64,000 bases of DNA, from contig CALWUW010000036.1 in assembly GCA_944384815.1 (NCBI GenBank), positions 158,124 to 222,123 on the forward strand, in the 5' to 3' direction. The translations under genes were made by a program, and so were the position numbers. Positions 7,631 to 17,127 of this stretch are shown in pieces. Position 1 is the stretch's first letter; every line of letters begins with the position of its first letter. The stretch is from an uncultured Clostridia bacterium. Its GTDB lineage: Bacteria > Bacillota > Clostridia > Oscillospirales > Acutalibacteraceae. The notes beneath the pieces were generated by a model. It was not told the DNA's origin. It ran no database searches and was given only the letters and a program-made list of their open reading frames with translations.

Positions 7631-7702
7631 GCTAAAGACACTAAAGGCAAAAAAAGGCGTAAGAGGCGCAAAAAGCGCAGGAAGCGCAAGAGGCATAAGG
7701 GA
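7631..7702 (+). repeat. Degenerate 9-bp tandem repeat, 8 copies, intergenic
   Basis: gctaaagac, actaaaggc, aaaaaaagg, cgtaagagg, cgcaaaaag, cgcaggaag, cgcaagagg, cataaggga. It fills part of the 359-base gap between spoVT and rimP. A Lys/Arg-rich reading frame over it is explained by the repeat and is not accepted as a gene. The unit (CGCAAAAGG-like) matches the arrays at 3818 (opposite strand), 15645 and 22653. Confidence 0.75.
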
Positions 7703-7820
7703 AAAGACCCGTGGAGACGGGATCTCTCCGGAAAATCAGCAAGTTTGTTTTCTTTTTCGGAATCAACGTTGGGGAAAACGGAAAAAAAGCCGTGAATCCT
7801 GAAAAAACCCGGCAAAAGCC

Positions 7821-7849
7821 TTGCATTCCCCTATGGGCTGTGCTACACT
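7821..7849 (+). promoter_or_regulatory. Sigma-A promoter of the rimP-ribF operon
   Basis: TTGCAT and TACACT with a 17-base spacer, immediately upstream of the rimP leader hairpin. Confidence 0.65.
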
Positions 7850-7872
7850 TACTATTGTAATATTCTAAGGAT

Positions 7873-7897
7873 GAAAGAGTGGGGCGACCCGCTCTTT
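7873..7897 (+). promoter_or_regulatory. rimP leader hairpin
   Basis: AAGAGTGGG and CCCGCTCTT form a stem with a GCGA tetraloop, followed by T-rich sequence, 24 bases before rimP. A hairpin of this sequence type at this place is the conserved rimP leader of Firmicutes; its mechanism is not established. Confidence 0.6.
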
Positions 7898-7920
7898 TGT
7901 TTGTATTATGAGGTGAAACG

Positions 7921-8427
7921 ATGGCAGGCAAAAAAAGAGGCGGGAATACCGTGGAGCAGGTTTGGGCTCTGGCCCAGCCCATTGCCCAGCAGTTGGGGTA
8001 CAGCCTTTGGGATGTACGCTTTGTAAAGGAAGGCTCGGAATGGTACCTGCGGATTTTCATTGACAAGCCGGAGGGAATCGGGATCGACGACTGCGTGGCC
8101 ATGAGCCGGGCCATCAACGATCCGTTGGATCGTCTGGATCCCATTGAGCAGGCCTACTGTCTGGAAGTTTGTTCCCCGGGCATGAACCGGGAGCTCACCA
8201 GGGAAGAGCATTTTCAGGCGTTTTTGGGCTGGCCGGTGGAAGTTCGTCTCATCCGTCCTTTGGAGGATGGGCGCCGGGAGCTTCTGGGCGTTTTGGTTTC
8301 CGCGTCCCAGGGGGAGATCACCGTGGACGCCGGAGAAGGAGAGCCTCTTTGCCTGGCAAAAGCAGCCGTATCCCGAGTGCGGCTGGCAGAGGATGAAAGA
8401 TCGGAAGGGGAGGAAGAAGAAGCATGA
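7921..8427 (+). CDS. rimP: Ribosome maturation factor RimP
   Basis: A 168-residue cytoplasmic protein needed for 30S subunit maturation. The family signature CLEVCSPGMNRELTREEHF is present around residues 80-98 (usual form EVSSPGLDRPL), preceded by the N-terminal alpha/beta domain and followed by an SH3-like C-terminal domain; the last residues are acidic. It is the first gene of the nusA-infB operon, and its stop overlaps the start of nusA by four bases, which indicates translational coupling. Confidence 0.93.
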   Translation: MAGKKRGGNTVEQVWALAQPIAQQLGYSLWDVRFVKEGSEWYLRIFIDKPEGIGIDDCVAMSRAINDPLDRLDPIEQAYCLEVCSPGMNRELTREEHFQAFLGWPVEVRLIRPLEDGRRELLGVLVSASQGEITVDAGEGEPLCLAKAAVSRVRLAEDERSEGEEEEA

Positions 8428-9533
8428 CAAACGAAGTAATGGAAGCGCTGCAGCTTCTGGAAAAAGAGCGGGGCATCCCCGTGGAATTTATGGTGGATAA
8501 GATCAAGAAAGCTATTCTTACCGCCTGCAAAAACAGCTACGGCAACGAGGACGCCGTTATCGAGATGAACCCTCAGACCGGTGCCTTTGAAGTGCGCCTG
8601 AAGATGATCGCCGTGGACGATGTATACGAACCCGGCAAGGAAGTGCTTCTGGCCAAAGCCCGGGAGATCGACCCCACCGTGGGCGTAGGGGATGACGTTT
8701 GGGTCACCATGAACACCAAGGAGTTCGGCCGTATCGCCGCCCAGACAGCCCGGAATATTATCCGCCAGGGAATCCGGGACGGCGAGCGCGGGCAGATGAT
8801 GCAGGAATTCCAGAGCAAGCACCAGGAATTGGTCACGGCTCTGGTGGAGCGGATGGATCCCCGCAGCGGCGCCGCAACACTGCGCATCGGCAAGGCCGAG
8901 GCTGTTTTGCCCCGGGCTGAGCAGGTGGGCAATGAGAACCTGAAGGAAGGGGATCACGTAAAGGTTTACGTGGTGGACGTGAAAGAGACGGAGCGGGGCC
9001 CCAGAGCCATTATCTCCAGAACCCATCCGGACCTGGTGAAACGGCTGTTTGAAACGGAAGTTCCCGAAATTTACGACGGCACCGTGGAGATCAAAGCGGT
9101 TTCCCGGGAAGCCGGTTCCCGCACCAAGCTGGCGGTGCTGAGCCATAACCCGGATGTGGACGCCGTGGGCGCCTGCATCGGCGCCAGAGGCACCCGTGTC
9201 TCCAACATTGTTTCGGAGCTGGGCGGGGAAAAGATCGATATTGTGGAATACAATGATGATCCCGCCAAATTCGTGGCGTCCGCTCTTTCCCCGGCGGAGG
9301 TGCTTTCCGTGGAGATCGCCGCGGACGGTTCCCGTTCCTGCCGGGCCACCGTGCCGGATAGTCAGCTGAGCCTGGCCATCGGCAACAAAGGGCAGAACGC
9401 CCGCCTGGCCGCCCGGCTTACCGGCTGGAAGATCGACATTAAGCCGGAAAGCGGCTTCTACGGAGAGGATCCGGATCCCTTCCAGAGCGCCCCGGCGACG
9501 GAAGAAAGCGATTCTTCTCAGGAGCAGGCCTGA
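8424..9533 (+). CDS. nusA: Transcription termination/antitermination protein NusA
   Basis: A 369-residue RNA polymerase-binding factor. The N-terminal domain (1-130) is followed by an S1 domain (about 135-200) and two KH domains (about 205-340) with GARGTRV and [10 protein letters not shown] motifs. The length is that of Gram-positive NusA, which lacks the C-terminal acidic repeats of Escherichia coli NusA; only a short acidic tail is present. It overlaps rimP by four bases and is followed by ylxR, the canonical order. Confidence 0.95.
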   Translation: MTNEVMEALQLLEKERGIPVEFMVDKIKKAILTACKNSYGNEDAVIEMNPQTGAFEVRLKMIAVDDVYEPGKEVLLAKAREIDPTVGVGDDVWVTMNTKEFGRIAAQTARNIIRQGIRDGERGQMMQEFQSKHQELVTALVERMDPRSGAATLRIGKAEAVLPRAEQVGNENLKEGDHVKVYVVDVKETERGPRAIISRTHPDLVKRLFETEVPEIYDGTVEIKAVSREAGSRTKLAVLSHNPDVDAVGACIGARGTRVSNIVSELGGEKIDIVEYNDDPAKFVASALSPAEVLSVEIAADGSRSCRATVPDSQLSLAIGNKGQNARLAARLTGWKIDIKPESGFYGEDPDPFQSAPATEESDSSQEQA

Positions 9534-9601
9534 TTCGTTTGGTTTGACAGGCCCCTTCCTGTCAGAGAGATCCCCATAGCACAAAAAGGAGGCGGTTTTT
9601 G

Positions 9602-9871
9602 ATGCGTCCGAGAAAAATTCCTTTGCGCCGCTGCACAGGGTGCGGGGAAATGAAACCCAAAAAAGAGCTGGTGCGGGTGGTCCGTTCCCCGGAAGGGGAA
9701 GTTTCCCTGGATCTCACCGGCCGCAGCCCCGGACGGGGAGCGTATGTGTGCCGCCAGGCAGAATGCCTGCGGGCCGCCCGGAAGTCCCGGGGATTGGAGC
9801 GGGCTTTTTCCTGCGCCATTGCTCCCGAGGTATATGACCGATTGGAGGAGGAGCTGAACCGGAATGGGTAA
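9602..9871 (+). CDS. ylxR: YlxR/RnpM family nucleic-acid binding protein
   Basis: An 89-residue basic protein. It opens with IPLRRCTGCGEMKPKKELVRVV and continues with GRGAYVCR, the conserved YlxR pattern with its Cys pair and the GRSPGRGAYVC loop. Family members bind RNase P RNA in Bacillus (RnpM) and have been linked to gene regulation. AAAGGAGG lies nine bases before the ATG at 9602. It overlaps the next gene by eight bases within the nusA-infB operon. Confidence 0.9.
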   Translation: MRPRKIPLRRCTGCGEMKPKKELVRVVRSPEGEVSLDLTGRSPGRGAYVCRQAECLRAARKSRGLERAFSCAIAPEVYDRLEEELNRNG

Positions 9872-10244
9872 TGAGCAGCTCTCTTTTTCCCCCGGGGAAC
9901 CGCAAAAAAAAGCCCTTTCCCTTTTAGGGCTGGCCCGGAAAGCCGGAAAGCTGGAGATGGGAGCCGATCCCGCGGCGGAGGCGCTGCAGAAAGGAAAGGC
10001 GTTTCTGATCCTTCTGGCCGGTGATCTTTCCCGGCGTTCCGCCCGGAAGGCGGCGGACGCCGCTTCCCAGAAAAACATCCCGGTTTTGCAGGCCCCATGG
10101 GGAATGGACGAAGCCGCCGATGCTTTAGGAAAACGAGCCGGGATCCTGGCCGTGTGTGACAGGGGATTCGCGGAAAAACTAACAGCCCTGCTTTCCCGGC
10201 AGGCGAGCAGTACAGAGGAGGAATCGTATACGTATGATGATTAA
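9864..10244 (+). CDS. ylxQ: YlxQ, ribosomal L7Ae/L30e-like protein
   Basis: A 126-residue L7Ae/L30e/Gadd45-fold protein. The core from about residue 16 reads [16 protein letters not shown], the usual start of YlxQ-type K-turn RNA-binding proteins, and a conserved LLAGDLS segment follows. The first 15 residues are extra. It lies between ylxR and infB, overlapping both, as in Bacillus. The binding partner in the cell is not known for most members. Confidence 0.87.
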   Translation: MGNEQLSFSPGEPQKKALSLLGLARKAGKLEMGADPAAEALQKGKAFLILLAGDLSRRSARKAADAASQKNIPVLQAPWGMDEAADALGKRAGILAVCDRGFAEKLTALLSRQASSTEEESYTYDD

Positions 10245-12762
10245 ATACAGGGTTCACGAAGTGGCCAAGGATCTGAATGTTCCCAATAAAGAAGTGCAGG
10301 ACGCTTTGCAGAAATATTGCGGCGACCCTAAAAAACATATGACAGCCCTTACGGAAGAGGAGTTGGACGTGGTGTTTGAGACCTTTACCCAGTCCCGCGC
10401 TGTTTCCGGGCTGGAGGAATACTTTGCCGAAAACGGAGCCAAAGAGGAGGAAGCTTCTTCGGAGGAACCGGAAGCGCCCCAGGCGGCGGAAAAAGCCAGA
10501 CCTGCGGAAGAAAAAGCGGAAAAGACGGAAAAACCGGCCGTTTCCCAGAAAGGGGAAGCGCATTCCGGAAAACCCAAGGCTCCTTCCGCCCAGAAGGATC
10601 GTCCCGCAGGGAACCGTCCCGGCTCGGCGCCGGGGAAAAACAACGCGCCCCGCAAGGAATTTGGCAAGGAGTCTCCCAAGGAGTCCGCTCCTGCCCGCCG
10701 CAGCGAGTCTGTTCCTCAGGCTCCCAAAGCTGCTCCGGCGCAGCCGGCTCCGGAGGCCAAAAAGCCCGCCGATTCCCAGGACGGCACCCGCCGGCAGCGG
10801 ATCGTGGATACCCGGGCTTCCCATGTGGAACTGGAAAAATACAATGAAAAGTATGACCGCCTGGCTTCCGAGAAGATCAAGGTGGAAAACACCGTGCAGA
10901 AGCAGAAGCTGACCCAGCGCAGCAGCCAGTATCGCGGCAAGCCCAAAACCTCCCGGAAGGAAACCGAGGCGGAGCGCCTGCGCCGGATCGCGTTGGAGCG
11001 CAAGCAGAAGCAGATGACGGTTCTGATCCCGGATGAGATCACCGTGGGCGAGTTGGCCCTTCGTTTGAAGGCCACCGCGGCGGAAGTCATCAAAAAGCTG
11101 ATGCAGATGGGCACCTTTGCCGCTATCAACGATGTGATCGATTTCGATACGGCTTCTCTGGTGGCCATGGAATTCCACGCCAAGGTGGAAAAAGAAGTGA
11201 TCGTGACCATTGAGGAACAAATCATTGACGACAGCGAAGACGACGATGCCAACCTGGTGCCCAGAGCACCGGTGGTTGTGGTTATGGGTCACGTAGACCA
11301 CGGCAAAACCTCTTTGCTGGACCGGATCCGTCATGCCAACGTAACCGCTACGGAAGCCGGCGGCATCACCCAGCATATCGGCGCCTATCAGGTAATGGTG
11401 GATGATCGCCCCATTACGTTTCTGGATACCCCCGGCCACGCCGCGTTTACCACCATGCGGGCCCGGGGCGCCCAGGTAACGGATATTGCCGTGCTGGTTG
11501 TGGCGGCGGACGACGGCATCATGCCCCAGACGGTGGAAGCCATCAACCACGCTAAGGCCGCAGGAGTAAGCATTATCGTGGCCATCAATAAGATGGATAA
11601 ACCCGGCGCAAACCCGGACCATGTGCTGCAGCAGCTGACGGAATACGAGCTGGTGCCGGAAGAGTGGGGCGGCGATACCCCCTGCATCCCGGTTTCCGCC
11701 CTGAAAGGGGACGGCATCGACGACCTGCTGGAAATGATCACCCTGGTGGCGGATATGAAAGAGCTGAAAGCCAACCCGGATCGTGCCGCCAAGGGCACGG
11801 TGATCGAAGCCCGGCTGGATAAGGGCCGCGGCCCCATCGCCACCGTGCTGGTGCAGAACGGCACCCTCCATGTAGGTGATATTTTGGTGGCCGGCACTAC
11901 CGTGGGCCGTGTTCGCGCCATGACGGACGAAAACGGCCGCCGGATCCAGTCCGCAGGCCCCAGCGTTCCCACGGAGATCACCGGTTTGGACGACGTTCCT
12001 TCCGGCGGCGATATTTTCAACGCCGTTTCCGACGAACGCCTGGCCAGAGAGCTGGTGGAACAGCGGAGAGCGGAGCAGAAGGAAGAGATGTTCAATTCCC
12101 GCACCCGTGTCACTCTGGATAACCTGTTTGACCAGATGAAGCAGGGCGATATGAAGGAACTGAAGGTGATCGTGAAAGCCGACGTGCAGGGCTCCGTGGA
12201 AGCGGTGCGGCAGTCTCTGGAAAAGCTCACCAACGAAGAAGTGCGGGTGAATGTGATCCACGGCGGCGTAGGCGCCATCAACGAATCCGACGTTATGCTG
12301 GCGGACGCTTCCAATGCCATTATCGTAGGCTTCAATGTTCGTCCGGATCCTGTGGCGGAAGAAAACGCCAAGCGGGACGGCGTGGATATGCGGCTGTATC
12401 GCATTATTTACGACTGCATCGAGGAGATCGAGTCCGCCATGAAGGGCATGCTGGCTCCCAAGTTCCGGGAAGTGGTGCTGGGCAAGGCTGAATGCCGTGA
12501 AGTGTACCGGATCAGCAGCGTAGGCACCATCGCCGGTTCCCACGTGATCAGCGGAAAAATCACCCGGGCTTCCCAGATCCGGGTAGTGCGGGATGGCATC
12601 GTGATCACCGAAGACAAGATCCAGTCTCTGCGGCGGTTCAAGGACGACGTGAAGGAAGTGGCGGACGGCTACGACTGCGGCATCGGCCTGGAGCGCTTCA
12701 GCGATCTGAAGGAAGGCGACATTCTGGAAGCCTTCATTATTGAGGAATACAGAGAGGACTAA
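10234..12762 (+). CDS. infB: Translation initiation factor IF-2
   Basis: An 842-residue GTPase that brings initiator tRNA to the 30S subunit. An IF2-N domain ([17 protein letters not shown], 4-20) is followed by a Glu/Ala/Pro/Lys-rich low-complexity linker (about 70-200), a second IF2-N domain (about 265-315), the G domain with GHVDHGKTS (G1), DTPGHAAF (G3) and NKMD (G4), and the C-terminal domains that bind fMet-tRNA. The length is normal for Clostridia. It overlaps ylxQ by 11 bases. Two ATGs stand in tandem at the start; the first is used here. Confidence 0.96.
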   Translation: MMIKYRVHEVAKDLNVPNKEVQDALQKYCGDPKKHMTALTEEELDVVFETFTQSRAVSGLEEYFAENGAKEEEASSEEPEAPQAAEKARPAEEKAEKTEKPAVSQKGEAHSGKPKAPSAQKDRPAGNRPGSAPGKNNAPRKEFGKESPKESAPARRSESVPQAPKAAPAQPAPEAKKPADSQDGTRRQRIVDTRASHVELEKYNEKYDRLASEKIKVENTVQKQKLTQRSSQYRGKPKTSRKETEAERLRRIALERKQKQMTVLIPDEITVGELALRLKATAAEVIKKLMQMGTFAAINDVIDFDTASLVAMEFHAKVEKEVIVTIEEQIIDDSEDDDANLVPRAPVVVVMGHVDHGKTSLLDRIRHANVTATEAGGITQHIGAYQVMVDDRPITFLDTPGHAAFTTMRARGAQVTDIAVLVVAADDGIMPQTVEAINHAKAAGVSIIVAINKMDKPGANPDHVLQQLTEYELVPEEWGGDTPCIPVSALKGDGIDDLLEMITLVADMKELKANPDRAAKGTVIEARLDKGRGPIATVLVQNGTLHVGDILVAGTTVGRVRAMTDENGRRIQSAGPSVPTEITGLDDVPSGGDIFNAVSDERLARELVEQRRAEQKEEMFNSRTRVTLDNLFDQMKQGDMKELKVIVKADVQGSVEAVRQSLEKLTNEEVRVNVIHGGVGAINESDVMLADASNAIIVGFNVRPDPVAEENAKRDGVDMRLYRIIYDCIEEIESAMKGMLAPKFREVVLGKAECREVYRISSVGTIAGSHVISGKITRASQIRVVRDGIVITEDKIQSLRRFKDDVKEVADGYDCGIGLERFSDLKEGDILEAFIIEEYRED

Positions 12763-12865
12763 TTTCATAAAAATATCCTTTTTGTAAATGATAAACAGGG
12801 GAATCCCGGGCTTTTGTTCGGGAGGAACCGGGATCTCCGCCAAAGCGGAGGAAAGGAGGGCGGCT

Positions 12866-13267
12866 ATGGCCGGATTCAGAATGGGACGCACCACAGAGGA
12901 TATCCGCCGGGAGCTTTCTGCCATCCTTCGGGAGCTGAAGGATCCCCGGGTGCAGGGCATCCTTCTGAGCATCGTGCGGGTGGAAGTGACCAACGACCTT
13001 TCCTACTGCACGGTTTACGTCAGCGCCATGGAAGGCATGGAGGCCGCCAAAACGGCGGTTTCGGGCCTGAAATCGGCGGGAGGATTTATTCGCCGGGAAT
13101 TGGGGCACCGGCTGAAGCTGCGGCATGTGCCGGAGCTGCAGTTCAAGGCCACGGATTCCATTGCTTACGGCGCCAACATCAGCCGGATGCTCAATGAGCT
13201 GGAGGATTCCGCCTCCAAAGCCGGCGGGCCGGAAGGCGGGAAGGAAGAAGATTCCCCGGAGGAATAA
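12866..13267 (+). CDS. rbfA: 30S ribosome-binding factor RbfA
   Basis: A 133-residue KH-fold protein that assists late 16S rRNA processing and cold adaptation. The family features are clear: an N-terminal helix (IRRELSAILRELKDPR), the VEVTNDLSYCTVYVS strand, and the ending HVPELQFKATDSIAYGANISRML. AAGGAGG lies seven bases before the ATG at 12866. It is preceded by a short gap after infB and followed by nrnA. Confidence 0.93.
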   Translation: MAGFRMGRTTEDIRRELSAILRELKDPRVQGILLSIVRVEVTNDLSYCTVYVSAMEGMEAAKTAVSGLKSAGGFIRRELGHRLKLRHVPELQFKATDSIAYGANISRMLNELEDSASKAGGPEGGKEEDSPEE

Positions 13268-13421
13268 GGGCAAAAGGCACGGACCAAAATCAAAACCGGA
13301 ACCGGGGGGCGTTTCTCCGCTCCGGGCAAATGCCCGGATGGGGAAGGTTCCCCGGTTTTTCACAAAATTCGGCGGACAGGCCGGCGGCCCGGAATGGGGT
13401 TTAAGGGAAAGGAGAACTTCT

Positions 13422-14384
13422 GTGGCTACAGCAAAACAAGCGGCGGATTTCTTGAAAAACGCACGGGATGTGTATATCCTGAGCCATGTGTATCCGGACG
13501 GGGACACACTGGGAAGTGCCTTTGCTCTGTGCCGGATGCTGCAAAAAATGGGGAAGCGGGCCAAGGTGCTTTGCGAGCATACCCCCAGCCCTCGGTACGC
13601 CTTTCTGCAGGAAGGGATTCTGGAGGAGGATTTTTCTCCGGAAACGGTGGTGTGCGTGGATGTGGCGGACGAGTCCCTTTTGGGCAGCCGCCTGCAAAGC
13701 CGGTTTGGAGGGAAGATCCATCTTTGCATCGACCATCATGCCTCCAATGTGGAGTACGCCGGGCTGAACTGGATCGACAGCCGGGCCGCCGCCACGGCGG
13801 AAATGATCTGGGAGCTGCTTCCTTTGCTGGAAGTGCAGGGGGATCCCCAGATCGCCGCCTGCATTTTTACAGGCATCACCACGGATACCGGCTGCTTCCG
13901 CTACAGCAGCACCACCCCCCGGACCTACCGTATTGCCGCGGACCTTATGGAGCAGGGAGCCAAAGCCGGGGAGATCAACCGGGCCATGTTCGACACCAAA
14001 ACCAGAAGCCTTATGGAGATCGAGCGGCGGGCCACTGACTCCATGGAGTTTTTCTATGAGGATCGATGCGCCGTAATGGCGGTGACTTTGGAAATGATCC
14101 GGCTTTCCGGCGCGGGAGAGGATGACCTGGAAGGGCTTCCCGCCATTCCCCGGCAGGTGGAGGGTGTGCTGGCAGGGGTGACCCTCCGGGAGAAAAAGCC
14201 GGGAGAGTTTAAAATCTCCGTTCGGGCCCAGGCGCCTCTGAATGCCGCGGAGCTTTGCGCCATTTACGGCGGCGGAGGCCACGATACCGCCGGTGGCTGC
14301 TCCCTTTCCGGCTCTTTGCAGCAGGTGCGGGAGAAGATGCTGGAGGCGGTAGGCCGGCATTTCCGGGAAAAGGGGATCCTCTGA
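13422..14384 (+). CDS. nrnA: DHH/DHHA1 phosphoesterase, NrnA-like oligoribonuclease
   Basis: A 320-residue DHH-family phosphoesterase. The metal-binding motifs are VYPDGDTLGS (near the N-terminus), VDVAD, the DHH motif in CIDHHASN and GITTDTG; the DHHA1 domain closes with GGGGHDTAGG. NrnA-type enzymes degrade 2-5 nt RNA to mononucleotides and remove the 3' phosphate from pAp; some relatives hydrolyse c-di-AMP, so that activity cannot be excluded. The GTG at 13422 is preferred because AAAGGAG precedes it and upstream in-frame codons overlap rbfA. The position between rbfA and truB is conserved in Firmicutes. Confidence 0.88.
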   Translation: MATAKQAADFLKNARDVYILSHVYPDGDTLGSAFALCRMLQKMGKRAKVLCEHTPSPRYAFLQEGILEEDFSPETVVCVDVADESLLGSRLQSRFGGKIHLCIDHHASNVEYAGLNWIDSRAAATAEMIWELLPLLEVQGDPQIAACIFTGITTDTGCFRYSSTTPRTYRIAADLMEQGAKAGEINRAMFDTKTRSLMEIERRATDSMEFFYEDRCAVMAVTLEMIRLSGAGEDDLEGLPAIPRQVEGVLAGVTLREKKPGEFKISVRAQAPLNAAELCAIYGGGGHDTAGGCSLSGSLQQVREKMLEAVGRHFREKGIL

Positions 14385-14515
14385 TACCGGATAACCGAAA
14401 ACTGGAGACAGAAAACGGAGAACTAAAAATAGGCAATAAACGGCCAAATTCCCGCCGGGCGGCAGGCAAGGAGAAAGCCGCCCGGCAGAAAACCCAGGCA
14501 AAGGAGGAAAAACCT

Positions 14516-15646
14516 GTGACGGAAACAGCGGAAAAGAGATTCCCGAAAGCGGACAAAGCCGCCAGCGATGCCACCGGAGCGGTTTCTTCCCGGGAGCAGA
14601 GCCCCCAGGGCGTGCTGGTGGTGCATAAGCCCCAGGGGTGGACCTCCTTTGACGTGGTGGCCCGTTTCCGCCGGCTTACCGGCCAGCGGAAGATCGGCCA
14701 TACCGGAACGCTGGACCCTATGGCTACCGGCGTTCTTCCTTTGCTGCTGGGAAATGCCGCCCGAGCGGAATCGCTGCTGCCGGAAACGGAAAAGGAATAC
14801 CGGGCGTCTTTCCGCTTAGGAGTGGAGACGGATACGGAGGATCGTACGGGGACGGTCCTTTCCCGAAAGGAGAGGCCTGTCTCCCGGGAAGAGCTGGAGC
14901 AGGCGCTGGCGGCTTTTCGGGGTGAGATCCTGCAGATTCCTCCCATGTACTCCGCGCTGAAGCGGAACGGAAAGAAGCTTTGCGATCTGGCCCGGCAGGG
15001 GATCGTGGTGGAACGGGAGCCCCGGCCGGTGACCATTTACCGGTTGGAGCTTTTGGAGTATCAGCCGGAGCAGCTTCAGGGCGTTCTGCAGGTGCGCTGC
15101 TCCGCGGGCACCTATATCCGCACCCTTTGCGCGGATCTGGGCGCTTCTTTAGGCACCGGCGGAATCATGACGGAGCTTTGCCGCACCCAAGCCTGCGGCT
15201 TTTCTCTTAAGCAGGCGGTGACGCCGGAACAAGCGGAGGAGCTGGCCGCCCGGGGAGAGCTGGGGAGCCGGATCCTTCCGGTGGAAACCTTGTTTTCCGC
15301 CCTTCCCCAGGTTCGGGTTTCCCCGGCACAGTCCCTTCGGTTTCAGAACGGCGGCGCTCTGGACCTTATGCGCACGGCGCTGAAGGGAAGCGATTTGCCG
15401 GAAGGCAGCCGGATCCGGGTCTATGGCCCGGAAGGCTTTCTGGGGCTGGGGCTGCTTTTGAAGGAGGAAGGCATCCTGCGGGTGCTGAAGGGATTTTTCT
15501 TTGGAAACAACAGAAACAGCGCAGACAGCGGCAGCAATGGGAGCCATGGGGACAATGGAAACACCGGCAGTCCTTCCGGGAAACATAGGGAGGGGCCTGA
15601 CGGGGAGCCGCCGGTTTCCGGCTTACACCCGGAGGAAACGCCGTGA
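14516..15646 (+). CDS. truB: tRNA pseudouridine(55) synthase TruB
   Basis: A 376-residue enzyme that makes pseudouridine 55 in the T-loop of tRNA. The catalytic aspartate is D67 in GHTGTLDPMATGVLP. The GTG at 14516 is used because AAGGAGG lies eight bases upstream; no closer ATG fits. The protein is longer than usual (about 300): it has about 30 extra N-terminal residues and a C-terminal tail of about 45 residues rich in Asn, Ser and Gly that is encoded by the 9-bp tandem repeat at 15503-15574. The enzyme core should be intact without the tail. Confidence 0.92.
   Translation: MTETAEKRFPKADKAASDATGAVSSREQSPQGVLVVHKPQGWTSFDVVARFRRLTGQRKIGHTGTLDPMATGVLPLLLGNAARAESLLPETEKEYRASFRLGVETDTEDRTGTVLSRKERPVSREELEQALAAFRGEILQIPPMYSALKRNGKKLCDLARQGIVVEREPRPVTIYRLELLEYQPEQLQGVLQVRCSAGTYIRTLCADLGASLGTGGIMTELCRTQACGFSLKQAVTPEQAEELAARGELGSRILPVETLFSALPQVRVSPAQSLRFQNGGALDLMRTALKGSDLPEGSRIRVYGPEGFLGLGLLLKEEGILRVLKGFFFGNNRNSADSGSNGSHGDNGNTGSPSGKHREGPDGEPPVSGLHPEETP
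15503..15574 (+). repeat. Degenerate 9-bp tandem repeat in the truB 3' end, 8 copies
   Basis: ggaaacaac, agaaacagc, gcagacagc, ggcagcaat, gggagccat, ggggacaat, ggaaacacc, ggcagtcct. It encodes a three-residue repeating Asn/Ser/Gly-rich tail, in frame with truB. Confidence 0.75.
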
Positions 15647-15689
15647 GGCGCAAAAGGCACAAAAAGAGTAAAAACCATACGGAAAAGAG
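15645..15689 (+). repeat. Degenerate 9-bp tandem repeat between truB and ribF, about 5 copies
   Basis: gaggcgcaa, aaggcacaa, aaagagtaa, aaaccatac, ggaaaagag. The first two or three units are the best aligned. The array begins at the truB stop codon and leads into the ribF ribosome binding site. Confidence 0.55.
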
Positions 15690-15697
15690 GCGTTAAC

Positions 15698-16600
15698 ATG
15701 GATATGCGGATCTACCACGGGCCTTCCCCGTCTCCCTGCCCTTCGGCAGTGGCGCTGGGAGGGTTCGACGGGCTGCACGCGGGCCACTGCGCCGTGATTG
15801 CCGGGGCCAGGGCGGAAGGGCTTCTTCCCTCTGTGTTTACGTTTCAGACGGATCTGTTCCAAACAGGCAAGCAGGTGCCCCGGCTTTTAAGCCAGCGGCG
15901 GAAAATGCAGCTTTTGGAGGAAATGGGAATCCGGCAATGTTGGGTGGCCCCTTTTGAGGAGATCCGGAATATGGAGGCGGAGGAATTTCTTTCCCGCGTG
16001 CTTTTGGAGACCTGCCGGGCCAAGCAGGTAAGCTGCGGCTATAATTTCCGCTTTGGAAAAGGCGGAAAAGGGGACAGCGCCCTGCTGGAAGCCTTTTGCC
16101 GGGAAAAGGGCATCCGGGCGGTGGTGCAGCCGGCGGTTTCGATTTTGGGCCAGCCGGTGAGCTCCACCCGGATCCGGGAGCTGGTGGCTCAGGGGGATAT
16201 GGAAAAGGCGGAGGCTCTTCTGGGCCGCCCCTTTTCCCTGGACACCCCGGTGATCCACGGGCGGCGGCTGGGAAGAAGGCTGGGGTTCCCTACGGTGAAC
16301 CAGCCCATTCCCCGGGATTTTGTGCTGCCTCGGTTCGGGGTGTATGCCAGCCTGGTGCAGGTAGGGGAGCGTTCCTATATGGGCGTTACCAATGTGGGGA
16401 AAAAGCCCACGGTGGGCTCTCCCGTTCCTCTTTGGGAGACCTGGCTTCCGGAGTATACCGGGCCGGAGCTTTACGGGAGAACGCCGCTGACCCAGCTTCT
16501 GGCATTTATCCGCCCGGAGGAAAAATTTTCCGATCTTTCCCGGCTTCGGGAACAAATTGAAAAGGACAGAATTTCTGCGGAGAATCTGCAGAGAAAATGA
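15698..16600 (+). CDS. ribF: Bifunctional riboflavin kinase/FAD synthetase RibF
   Basis: A 300-residue enzyme that phosphorylates riboflavin to FMN and adenylylates FMN to FAD. The N-terminal nucleotidyltransferase domain has GGFDGLHAGH near residue 21 and SSTRIREL near residue 165; the C-terminal kinase domain has GRRLGRRLGFPTVN and the PEEKFSDLSRLREQI ending. The ATG at 15698 has only a weak site (AGAGG) upstream. It is probably the last gene of the rimP operon; a strong promoter for rpsO starts one base after it. Confidence 0.93.
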   Translation: MDMRIYHGPSPSPCPSAVALGGFDGLHAGHCAVIAGARAEGLLPSVFTFQTDLFQTGKQVPRLLSQRRKMQLLEEMGIRQCWVAPFEEIRNMEAEEFLSRVLLETCRAKQVSCGYNFRFGKGGKGDSALLEAFCREKGIRAVVQPAVSILGQPVSSTRIRELVAQGDMEKAEALLGRPFSLDTPVIHGRRLGRRLGFPTVNQPIPRDFVLPRFGVYASLVQVGERSYMGVTNVGKKPTVGSPVPLWETWLPEYTGPELYGRTPLTQLLAFIRPEEKFSDLSRLREQIEKDRISAENLQRK

Positions 16601-16629
16601 TTTACAAACGAAAAGAATTGTGCTATACT
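16601..16629 (+). promoter_or_regulatory. Strong sigma-A promoter of rpsO
   Basis: TTTACA and TATACT with exactly 17 bases between, preceded by A-rich sequence. It gives rpsO its own transcript. Confidence 0.75.
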
Positions 16630-16635
16630 ATCTAG

Positions 16636-16753
16636 GCTGAGTATGCGCTCAGGCGCATTTTCATACCCGCCCGCGGATCTGCGGAGTAAGCCCATAGGGA
16701 TTCCCCTTCCCTTTTCTGCGAACGGGCAAATTTTTGAAAAAGGTGGAATACAA
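16636..16753 (+). promoter_or_regulatory. Structured rpsO leader, candidate S15 autoregulatory site
   Basis: The 118-base leader can form a hairpin of GTATGCGC with GCGCATTTTCATAC and a second weaker stem GCCC/GGGC that encloses GGGATTCCCC. Ribosomal protein S15 represses its own mRNA in several bacteria through unrelated leader structures; whether this one binds S15 is inference. Confidence 0.35.
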
Positions 16754-17020
16754 ATGCTTTTGAAAGAAGACAAAACCGCGATTATCCAGCAGTATGCTCT
16801 CCATGAGGGAGATACCGGATCCCCCGAAGTGCAGATCGCCGTTCTGACCCGGCGCATCAACGACCTGACGGAGCACCTGAAGGAGCACAAGAAGGATCAT
16901 CACAGCCGCCGCGGCCTGCTGAAGATGGTTGGCCAGAGAAGAAACCTGCTGAACTACCTGATGAAGGTGGACATCGAGCGGTATCGTTCCATTATTGAAA
17001 AGCTGAACATCCGCAAGTAA
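16754..17020 (+). CDS. rpsO: 30S ribosomal protein S15
   Basis: An 88-residue protein that binds the central domain of 16S rRNA early in 30S assembly. The conserved [17 protein letters not shown] and [22 protein letters not shown] segments are present and the length is exact. It has its own promoter and is followed by two terminators before pnp, the usual neighbour. Confidence 0.97.
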   Translation: MLLKEDKTAIIQQYALHEGDTGSPEVQIAVLTRRINDLTEHLKEHKKDHHSRRGLLKMVGQRRNLLNYLMKVDIERYRSIIEKLNIRK

Positions 17021-17032
17021 TCTGCGAAGTTC

Positions 17033-17062
17033 AAGGCAGGCAGCCCGGCTGCCTGCCTTTGT
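17033..17062 (+). terminator. Intrinsic terminator of rpsO
   Basis: AAGGCAGGCAGC and GCTGCCTGCCTT form a perfect stem around CCCG, ending in TTTGT. Confidence 0.8.
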
Positions 17063-17071
17063 GGCATTTGC

Positions 17072-17112
17072 GCGCCTGCGCCGGAGAGGGCTCCGGCGCC
17101 GCGGGCGCTTTT
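17072..17112 (+). terminator. Second terminator-like hairpin between rpsO and pnp
   Basis: A GC-rich stem with inner CCGGAG/CTCCGG and outer GCGCC/GGCGC arms, followed by TTTT. With the hairpin at 17033 it makes a tandem barrier ahead of pnp. Confidence 0.6.
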
Positions 17113-17127
17113 AACGTCTTTCGTAAG

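Noticed and set aside
7595-7795. A 66-codon Lys/Arg-rich reading frame between spoVT and rimP
   Set aside because: The sequence is produced by the 9-bp repeat array; no ribosome binding site and no conservation signal.
10440-10800. Repeat array in infB
   Set aside because: The Glu/Ala/Pro/Lys-rich linker is ordinary for IF-2 and shows no fixed period.
9562-12993. A 1143-codon open frame on the minus strand opposite infB and its neighbours
   Set aside because: It is antisense to four clearly real genes (ylxR, ylxQ, infB, rbfA), has no recognisable domains and a composition typical of a shadow frame in GC-rich coding DNA.
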